From: Streptomyces sp. HUAS YS2
GTDB taxonomy: Bacteria; Actinomycetota; Actinomycetes; Streptomycetales; Streptomycetaceae
DNA: 64,000 nt
Direction: 5' to 3'
Assembly: GCF_033343995.1 (NCBI RefSeq)
Contig: NZ_CP137573.1
Span: forward strand, 372,001 to 436,000
Shown: positions 59,123-64,000 of the stretch, in pieces
Layout: every line of letters starts with the position of its first letter
Numbering within the stretch: position 1 is the first letter of the stretch
Program-made: the position numbers and the translations under genes
The notes under the pieces: model-generated
Databases searched by the model: none
What the model was told of the DNA's origin: nothing
Seen by the model: only the letters and a program-made list of their open reading frames with translations

Positions 59123-59263
59123 GCGGCCCTCCCCGACTCGTCCGTGTGGTGTGCGAGCATCAAAACGGACGAGATCGGAAAAGATGATCAACGCACCGGG
59201 CGTGGCGCGGCTCCGCCCCCGGAGACGACTCGAAAGCACCAACGCCCGCGCCGCCGCGGGTCG

Positions 59264-59749
59264 TCAGCGCGCGGGTTCGGGCAGCGGTTCGCCGGTTTCG
59301 AGCAGCGTCTTGAGGCTGGAGAGCAGGACCGGCCAGCCCTCGCCGATGAGGCCGCGGATGGTGCCGCCGGGCTCGAGGTCGTCGTGCACGACCGTCAGCT
59401 TGACGATGTCCCCGGACGGTTCGATCTCGTAGCTCACCTTCGAGCGCCGCTCGGCCGCGAGCCGGGCGAGCGCGTCCTCCCCGATCCCGGCGATCCGCGC
59501 CCACTCCTCCGTGAAGGTGTGCCACGTGTACGAGAGCCGGCGGCCGGGCACCGCCTCCAGGACCACCTGCTCCGGGTCCGCCGTCTTCCGGCCCGCCTCG
59601 TCCCAGACCATCGTCGCCCCGACGGTCCACTCCGACTCGAAGGCCACGCCCCAGTACTGCCGGGTGAGTTCCGGGTCGGTCAGCGCCTTCCAGAGGTCGT
59701 CGGGCGTGGTGAGGATGTACGTGGTGTAGACGAACGCGTTGCTGTCCAT
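59264..59749 (-). CDS. SRPBCC/AHSA1-type protein
   Basis: A 161-residue protein of the AHSA1/SRPBCC fold. It begins FVYTTYILTTPDDLWKALTDPELTRQYW and has SEWTVGATMVWDEAGRKTADPEQVVLEA, then the last helix GEGWPVLLSSLKTLLETGEP. In actinomycetes these often pair with an ArsR regulator in one operon; none is present here. GGGAG ten bases before ATG 59749 supports the start; upstream in-frame ATGs (e.g. 59773) are possible. Ligand unknown. Confidence 0.86.
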   Translation of the reverse strand: MDSNAFVYTTYILTTPDDLWKALTDPELTRQYWGVAFESEWTVGATMVWDEAGRKTADPEQVVLEAVPGRRLSYTWHTFTEEWARIAGIGEDALARLAAERRSKVSYEIEPSGDIVKLTVVHDDLEPGGTIRGLIGEGWPVLLSSLKTLLETGEPLPEPAR

Positions 59750-59991
59750 CGGGGTCTGCTCCCATGCGGTCATCGGGGCGGCGGGACCGCCGCACCCCCA
59801 GGCGTGCTGCTCCATCTGGCATTCGTTCGTACGACCGCCGGGCGAGCGGGCCCGGTCCGACACGCCGCCGGGGTCACCCGCCTCGCCCAGCTCGGCGAAC
59901 AAATAATCGGTTGCCTCCGGGCCAGGGCGGTGGATCGAATGACCGCGATCGCATCACCTCAACCGGATCGCTTCCGAGGAGACGTAACCCG

Positions 59992-61086
59992 ATGAACACG
60001 CCGGCCACGCCGCCCTCGCCGTCCGTCCTCCTGGGAGCTCTCGTCCCGCTGACCCGGCCCGGCTGGGTCGAGGCGGGCCGGCACCTGCTGGCCGGGCTCG
60101 AACTCGGCGTGCGCGAGGTCAACGACGCCGGCGGGGTCGACGGCCGGCCGCTGGAGCTGGTGGTCCGGGACACCGCGGCCGATCCGGAGCGGGCCGCGGC
60201 GGCCGTGGACGAACTGGCCGGCCTGGGCGTGGCCGCCGTGACGGGCGAGTACCACAGCGTCGTCGCCCGCGCCGCCGCCGCGCGTGCCGACGCCCTCGGC
60301 GTCCCGTTCCTCTGCTCGTCCGCGGTGCTCGACGCGCTCACCGAGGAGCCGACGGAGTGGGTCGCGCGGGTGGCCCCGGCCCAGTCCCACGGCTGGCGGA
60401 TCTATGCGGACTTCCTGCTCGGCGCCGGCCGGGACCGGGTCGCCGTGGTGACCCAGCCGAGTGTCTACTGGGCGTCCGGGACGCGCCTCCTGCGGGAGCA
60501 TCTCGCCGCTCGCGGCGGCACGGTCGTCGAGCTCGACGCCAACGCGCTGACGCCCGAGGCCCTGTGCGACGCGCTCGTCGAGCACGGCGCGACGGCGCTC
60601 CTCCTGCTGGTCGGCACCCCCGAGCCGGCGGTGCCGATCGTGAGGGCCGTCCGGGGCGACGAGCGGCTCGCGGAGATCCTGATCGGCGCTCCGGCCGGAC
60701 AGCCGGAGTTCGCCGGATGGGCCGCGGAGCTGGGTGCGGACGGCGCCGGAGTCCCCTTCCTGCGCTACCTCCCCGAGGTTTTCGGCCCGCTCGGCGAACG
60801 CGTCGGGAAGGAACTGCACGAGCGGCTCGGCGAAGCACCTTCGTTCGTCGCGTACGAGGGATGGGACACGGTCGCCGTGCTCGCCGAGGTGTTGCGTGCC
60901 CACGGCACGGACCCGGCGGCCGTCGCCGGGGCGTGGCCGCGCGTGGCGGTCGACGGCACCCGCGGGCCGATCCGGTTCTCCCGCACGCCGGGCATCGGCG
61001 TGTGGCAGTGGGCCTGGCCGCCCGTGCAGGTCGTCGACCGGGACCCGGCGGAGCCCGACCGCTTCCGGATCCTGCACACCGGCTGA
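59992..61086 (+). CDS. Type 1 periplasmic-binding-fold ligand-binding protein, no signal peptide
   Basis: A 364-residue protein with the branched-chain/amide-type binding fold: LLGALVPLTRPGWVEAGRHLLAGLELGVREVNDAGGVDGRPLELVVRDTAADPERAAAAV in pieces, LLCSSAVLDALTEEP-like cleft residues, and SFVAYEGWDTVAVLAEVLRAHG near the C-terminus. The sequence starts MNTPATPPSPSVLLGALVP, with no hydrophobic signal or lipobox, so it is likely cytoplasmic, unlike transport receptors; AmiC, the amide sensor, is a precedent. No ABC permease or ATPase is nearby. A PadR regulator follows by 70 bases. Confidence 0.8.
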   Translation: MNTPATPPSPSVLLGALVPLTRPGWVEAGRHLLAGLELGVREVNDAGGVDGRPLELVVRDTAADPERAAAAVDELAGLGVAAVTGEYHSVVARAAAARADALGVPFLCSSAVLDALTEEPTEWVARVAPAQSHGWRIYADFLLGAGRDRVAVVTQPSVYWASGTRLLREHLAARGGTVVELDANALTPEALCDALVEHGATALLLLVGTPEPAVPIVRAVRGDERLAEILIGAPAGQPEFAGWAAELGADGAGVPFLRYLPEVFGPLGERVGKELHERLGEAPSFVAYEGWDTVAVLAEVLRAHGTDPAAVAGAWPRVAVDGTRGPIRFSRTPGIGVWQWAWPPVQVVDRDPAEPDRFRILHTG

Positions 61087-61125
61087 GACGGTCGACGCCG
61101 TGGCGTCCCGGACTAGGTGCGGAAT

Positions 61126-61135
61126 CGATTAATCG
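61126..61135. promoter_or_regulatory. Palindrome CGATTAATCG upstream of padR-like gene
   Basis: A perfect 10-base palindrome, AT-cored within GC-rich DNA, ending 21 bases before the PadR-family ATG. Autoregulatory PadR sites take this kind of position and form, so it is a candidate operator. Confidence 0.5.
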
Positions 61136-61156
61136 TCAGAGTGCTAACGTGCCCGG

Positions 61157-61714
61157 ATGTCTCTCAAGCACGCCGTGCTGGCCGCCCTCCTGGAGGGCGA
61201 GTCCTCCGGGTACGACCTGGCCAAGATCTTCGACGTCTCGGTGGCCAACTTCTGGGCGGCCACGCCGCAGCAGCTGTACCGGGAGCTCGACCGGCTGGCG
61301 GAGAACGGTCTCGTGGCGGCGCGTGTGGTGCAGCAGGAGCGACGGCCGAACAAGCGGCTGTTCCGGCTGACCGAGGAGGGGCGGCAGGAACTGCACGCCT
61401 TCACGGCCGCCGATCCGCGGCCGACGGCGATCCGCGACGAGCTCATGGTGCAGATCCAGGCCGTCGACGAGGGCGACGCCGAGGCCGTACGGAACAGCGT
61501 CGAGAAGCACCTGGACCGTACGCGGGCGCGGCTGGCCCGCTTCGACCGGCTCCGGGACCACCTGCTGGCCGGCCGCGACGAGGCCCTGTACCTGCGGGAG
61601 GCCGAGCGGATCGGGCCGTACCTGACGCTGATGCGGGGCCGTTCCTTCGAGCAGGAGAACCTGCGCTGGGGCGAGCAGGTCCTGGCGGTGCTGGCCGCGC
61701 GTACCGGAATCTGA
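61157..61714 (+). CDS. PadR family transcriptional regulator
   Basis: A 185-residue regulator. The N-terminal winged helix starts SLKHAVLAALLEGESSGYDLAKIFDVSVANFWAAT, which is the PadR signature, followed by the wing RLFRLTEEGRQEL; the C-terminal half is a helical Vir_act_alpha_C-type dimer domain. Many PadR proteins sense phenolic acids or drugs. It may regulate itself through the palindrome at 61126 and perhaps the binding-protein gene upstream. It is followed by weak hairpins before the peroxiredoxin gene. Confidence 0.92.
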   Translation: MSLKHAVLAALLEGESSGYDLAKIFDVSVANFWAATPQQLYRELDRLAENGLVAARVVQQERRPNKRLFRLTEEGRQELHAFTAADPRPTAIRDELMVQIQAVDEGDAEAVRNSVEKHLDRTRARLARFDRLRDHLLAGRDEALYLREAERIGPYLTLMRGRSFEQENLRWGEQVLAVLAARTGI

Positions 61715-61802
61715 GCCTCGCCCGGCATCGACCGGGCGACTACCCTCCGGTAGGGTCACGGCGTCCCGCAGGGAGCGGGCGGCCGGAAGGGGCGCGAGTC
61801 GG

Positions 61803-62258
61803 ATGAAGATCGGTGACGTCGTCGAGGACTTCAGTCTGCCCGACGAGACCGGCACGGTGCGGACCCTCGGCGAACTGCTCCAGGACGGACCCGTCGTCCT
61901 GTTCTTCTACCCCGCTGCCATGACCCCCGGCTGCACCGCAGAGGCCTGTCACTTCCGCGACGTGGCCGCCGAGTTCAGGGCCGCGGGCGCGCAGCCGGTG
62001 GGCGTCAGCGGTGACCCGGTCGACCGCCAGCAGGAGTTCGCGGACAAGCACAGCCTCGGCTACCCCCTCCTCTCCGACCCGGACGGCGCGGTCCGCTCCC
62101 GCTTCGGCGTGCAGCGCGGCTTCTCGCTCGCCCCGACGAAGCGGGTGACGTTCGTCATCGACCAGGACCGGACGGTGCTGGAGGTCGTCCGCAGCGAGTT
62201 CCGGATGAGCGCCCACGCCGACCGGGCCCTGTCGGCGCTGCGCGCACGCACGCGCTGA
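61803..62258 (+). CDS. Peroxiredoxin (PrxQ/Bcp-type)
   Basis: A 151-residue thioredoxin-fold peroxidase that reduces hydrogen peroxide and alkyl hydroperoxides. Peroxidatic Cys44 and resolving Cys49 lie in TPGCTAEACHFRD, the five-residue spacing of the PrxQ/Bcp class; FFYPAAMTPGCT is the active-site loop. The gene is on its own, 88 bases after the PadR gene; it may be linked to the neighbouring nitric-oxide defence genes only by position. Confidence 0.93.
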   Translation: MKIGDVVEDFSLPDETGTVRTLGELLQDGPVVLFFYPAAMTPGCTAEACHFRDVAAEFRAAGAQPVGVSGDPVDRQQEFADKHSLGYPLLSDPDGAVRSRFGVQRGFSLAPTKRVTFVIDQDRTVLEVVRSEFRMSAHADRALSALRARTR

Positions 62259-62353
62259 CGCACAGGCCGCGGCCCCACAGGCGGCCCCTCAGAGGCTTCC
62301 TCGGCTCCTCCCCTGGTCTCCCTCAGGGCGCCCGGCAGCCTCGGGGCACCCTT

Positions 62354-62376
62354 AATACGAATCCCACATGCCGGTT
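62354..62376. promoter_or_regulatory. NsrR-like binding site at nsrR promoter
   Basis: A 23-base element beginning AATACGAAT and ending CCGGTT, which overlaps the putative ATG at 62368 and stops 15 bases before the GTG at 62392. It matches the known Streptomyces NsrR operator pattern (A-rich left end, ACGAAT, central C, CC near the right end) at many positions, though less well than the site at 62895. Its place supports autoregulation and a start at the GTG. Confidence 0.6.
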
Positions 62377-62391
62377 TGCTACGGTCTTCTC

Positions 62392-62835
62392 GTGCGGTTG
62401 ACGAAGTTCACCGACCTGGCGCTGCGTGCCGTCATGCGCCTGGCGGTCTCCGAGCAGGACGATTCGGCCACCACCCGCGAGGTGGCCGAGGCGATGGCCG
62501 TGCCGTACGCCCATATGGCCAAGGTCGTCACCCGGCTGCAGCACCTCGGCGTCGTGGAGGCGCGGCGCGGTCGCGGCGGCGGGCTCGCCCTGACCGACGT
62601 GGGCCGACGGGCTTCGGTCGGCTGGCTGGTGCGGACGCTGGAGGGCGAGGAGGAGGTCGTCGCCTGCGAGGGCGATCCACCCTGCCCGCTGCGCGCCGCG
62701 TGCCGGCTGCGTGGAGCCCTCCGGTCCGCACAGGAGGCGTTCTACCGCACGCTCGATCCGCTCACCGTCGCGAACCTGGTCGAGTCCCCCACCGGCCCCG
62801 TCCTCGTGTCCCTGAGCGGGCGCCGCACCGACTGA
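62392..62835 (+). CDS. nsrR: Nitric oxide-sensing Rrf2 family repressor NsrR
   Basis: A 147-residue Rrf2-family regulator. The start VRLTKFTDLALRAVMRLA is typical of NsrR; the winged HTH follows (TTREVAEAMAVPYAHMAKVVTRLQHLG) and the iron-sulfur ligands Cys92, Cys98 and Cys104 are spaced C-x5-C-x5-C. In Streptomyces NsrR a 4Fe-4S cluster reacts with nitric oxide and releases DNA. The GTG at 62392 is chosen because the only upstream ATG (62368) lies inside an NsrR-like operator. The hmp gene follows 93 bases on, and each gene has its own site. Confidence 0.9.
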   Translation: MRLTKFTDLALRAVMRLAVSEQDDSATTREVAEAMAVPYAHMAKVVTRLQHLGVVEARRGRGGGLALTDVGRRASVGWLVRTLEGEEEVVACEGDPPCPLRAACRLRGALRSAQEAFYRTLDPLTVANLVESPTGPVLVSLSGRRTD

Positions 62836-62894
62836 GCCCCGCGGCACCGCGATTTCCTCACCACCCGTTCGATCCGTGATCCCTCACGGCCTTA

Positions 62895-62917
62895 AATACG
62901 CAGATCATCTACCAGAT
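62895..62917. promoter_or_regulatory. NsrR operator upstream of hmp
   Basis: A 23-base element with core AGAT-C-ATCT (11-1-11 layout, palindromic in the inner five positions) and the run ATCATCTACC, the signature of NsrR sites upstream of Streptomyces hmp genes. It lies 12 bases before the flavohaemoglobin ATG, across the expected transcription start, so it would act as a repressor site released by nitric oxide. Confidence 0.85.
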
Positions 62918-62928
62918 ATGGAGTCCCG

Positions 62929-64000
62929 ATGCTTTCCGAGCAGGCCACCCCGGTCGTCCGCACCACGCTTCCCGTGGTCGGAGCCCACCTCGACGAGATC
63001 ACCGAGCGGTTCTACTCGGGACTCTTCACCGCCCACCCCGAACTGCTGCGTGACGTGTTCAACCGCGGCAACCAGGCCACCGGCGACCAGCGGCGCGCGC
63101 TGGCCGGTTCGATCGCGGCCTTCGCCGGCGCACTCCTGGAGCACCCCGGGACCCGCCCGGACGTCATGCTCGGCCGGATCGCGCACAAGCACGCCTCCCT
63201 CGGCGTGACCGCCGACCAGTACAAGGTGGTGCACGAGCACCTGTTCGCCGCGATCGTGGCGGTCCTGGGCGAGGCCGTGACGGACGAGGTCGCCGCCGCG
63301 TGGGACGAGGTGTACTGGCTGATGGCCAACGCGCTCATCGCCCTGGAGTCGCGGCTCTACCAGGAGACCGGGGTCCCGGACGGCGAGGTCCGGCGTTCGA
63401 TGGAGATCGTCGAGCGGCAGGAGGAGACGCCGGACACGGCCTCCTTCCTGCTGCGGCCCGCCGACGGCTCGCCGGCCGGCGCGTTCCGCCCGGGCCAGTA
63501 CGTCAGCGTCCAGGTCGAACTCCCCGACGGGGCGCGGCAGATACGCCAGTACAGCCTCTCCTCCGCACCCGGCAGTCCGCTCTGGCGGATCACGGTCAAG
63601 CGGATCGACGGTGACCCGGCGGGCGAGGTGTCGTCGTGGCTGCACGCCCACGCCGCGCCCGGCGACGTCCTGACGGTGTCGGCCCCGTTCGGCGACCTTG
63701 TCCTGCCCGAGGGCGACGGGCCGGTCCTGCTCGCCTCGGCCGGCATCGGCAGCACCCCGATGCTCGCCATGCTCGGCCACCTGGCCGCCACCGGCTCCAC
63801 CCGCCCGGTCACCGTCGTGCACGCCGACCGCTCCCCCGCCGCGCACGCCCACCGGGCCGAACTGCTCCGCCTGGTCGCGGAGCTGCCCGACGCCCGGCTG
63901 CACCTCTGGTACGAGGAGCCGGGCGACACCGACGCCCGCGCGGGACGCGCGGAGGTCGGCCTCCTCGACCTGTCGGCCGGCACCACCGCGTACCTCTGCG
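62929..64000 (+). CDS. hmp: Flavohaemoglobin (nitric oxide dioxygenase), 3' end beyond window
   Basis: The first 357 residues of a protein of about 400. The globin domain (residues 1-140) has Tyr29 in ERFYSGLF, Gln54 in GDQRRALAGS, and proximal His88 in RIAHKHASLG. The FAD domain (about 150-260) has RQYSLSS, and the NAD(P)H domain begins VLLASAGIGSTPMLAMLGHL (about 265-285). Hmp oxidises nitric oxide to nitrate with oxygen and NAD(P)H. GGAG lies just before ATG 62929, and an NsrR operator precedes it. The window cuts the gene before the C-terminal end. Confidence 0.94.
   Translation, partial: MLSEQATPVVRTTLPVVGAHLDEITERFYSGLFTAHPELLRDVFNRGNQATGDQRRALAGSIAAFAGALLEHPGTRPDVMLGRIAHKHASLGVTADQYKVVHEHLFAAIVAVLGEAVTDEVAAAWDEVYWLMANALIALESRLYQETGVPDGEVRRSMEIVERQEETPDTASFLLRPADGSPAGAFRPGQYVSVQVELPDGARQIRQYSLSSAPGSPLWRITVKRIDGDPAGEVSSWLHAHAAPGDVLTVSAPFGDLVLPEGDGPVLLASAGIGSTPMLAMLGHLAATGSTRPVTVVHADRSPAAHAHRAELLRLVAELPDARLHLWYEEPGDTDARAGRAEVGLLDLSAGTTAYLC

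Overview
The window is chromosomal DNA of a high-GC actinomycete, almost certainly a Streptomyces. The signs are GC-saturated third codon positions, frequent GTG starts with AAGGAG/GGAGG ribosome sites, and typical families: a mycothiol-dependent maleylpyruvate isomerase-type protein, DUF1876, an Rv1733c-type membrane protein, an ECF41 sigma factor, a SpoIIE phosphatase and a Streptomyces-type NsrR/Hmp pair. About 68 genes are supported. I saw no rRNA, tRNA, CRISPR array, prophage or insertion sequence. Most of the window is ordinary chromosomal-arm content: short operons and single genes on both strands.

Layout. 1-6.2 kb: a truncated TetR regulator, a beta-propeller lipoprotein, a Tat-exported xanthine-dehydrogenase-type molybdenum subunit broken by a one-base frameshift, its 2Fe-2S partner, and a sulfite-oxidase-type enzyme. 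6.2-9.3 kb: isochorismatase-fold hydrolase, GlxA/AraC regulator, methyltransferase and a small membrane protein. 9.4-16.3 kb: a polysaccharide locus with a GH26-like glycosidase, UDP-glucuronate decarboxylase, membrane GT2 synthase, GalE and UDP-glucose dehydrogenase; it could supply UDP-Gal, UDP-GlcA and UDP-Xyl to a synthase-dependent glycan. 16.4-20.8 kb: a minus-strand run of acetyltransferases, DUF1877, an S66 peptidase, a small secreted protein and an SDR. 20.9-23.9 kb: a beta-helix lipoprotein divergent from a LacI regulator, with a LacI-type palindrome at the lipoprotein start. 24-28.8 kb: a formylglycine-generating enzyme, then a coupled three-gene acid-sugar operon (DUF1537 kinase, PdxA2-type dehydrogenase, HisA-like barrel) divergent from a LysR regulator.

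29-35.7 kb: AMIN-like secreted protein, NUDIX, YihY/BrkB membrane protein, ECF41 sigma factor, luciferase-domain protein, SpoIIE phosphatase, a crystallin/inhibitor-like gene remnant and a maleylpyruvate-isomerase-family protein. 35.9-41.7 kb: coupled MoxR ATPase and VWA protein, OsmC, a small gene with an in-frame TGA, nucleosidase, phosphoesterase, hydrolase. 41.8-45 kb: TetR plus MFS exporter with a clear palindromic operator, divergent from CorA. 45-51.2 kb: methyltransferases, a fusion acetyltransferase, DJ-1 amidotransferase, secreted beta-propeller, LysE exporter. 51.3-59.8 kb: membrane-anchored sulfite-oxidase-type enzyme, Rv1733c-type protein, XRE-PPOX, CBS-BON, DUF1876, VOC protein, lipoprotein, L,D-transpeptidase, SRPBCC. 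60-64 kb: a signal-less ligand-binding protein, PadR, peroxiredoxin, and nsrR next to hmp (hmp runs off the end), each preceded by an NsrR-like site.

The parts with most promise are the acid-sugar operon with its unexplained third enzyme, the GT2 polysaccharide locus, the LacI/beta-helix pair, the NsrR-Hmp nitric oxide circuit, and several broken or remnant genes. Nothing here clearly forms a wholly new system.
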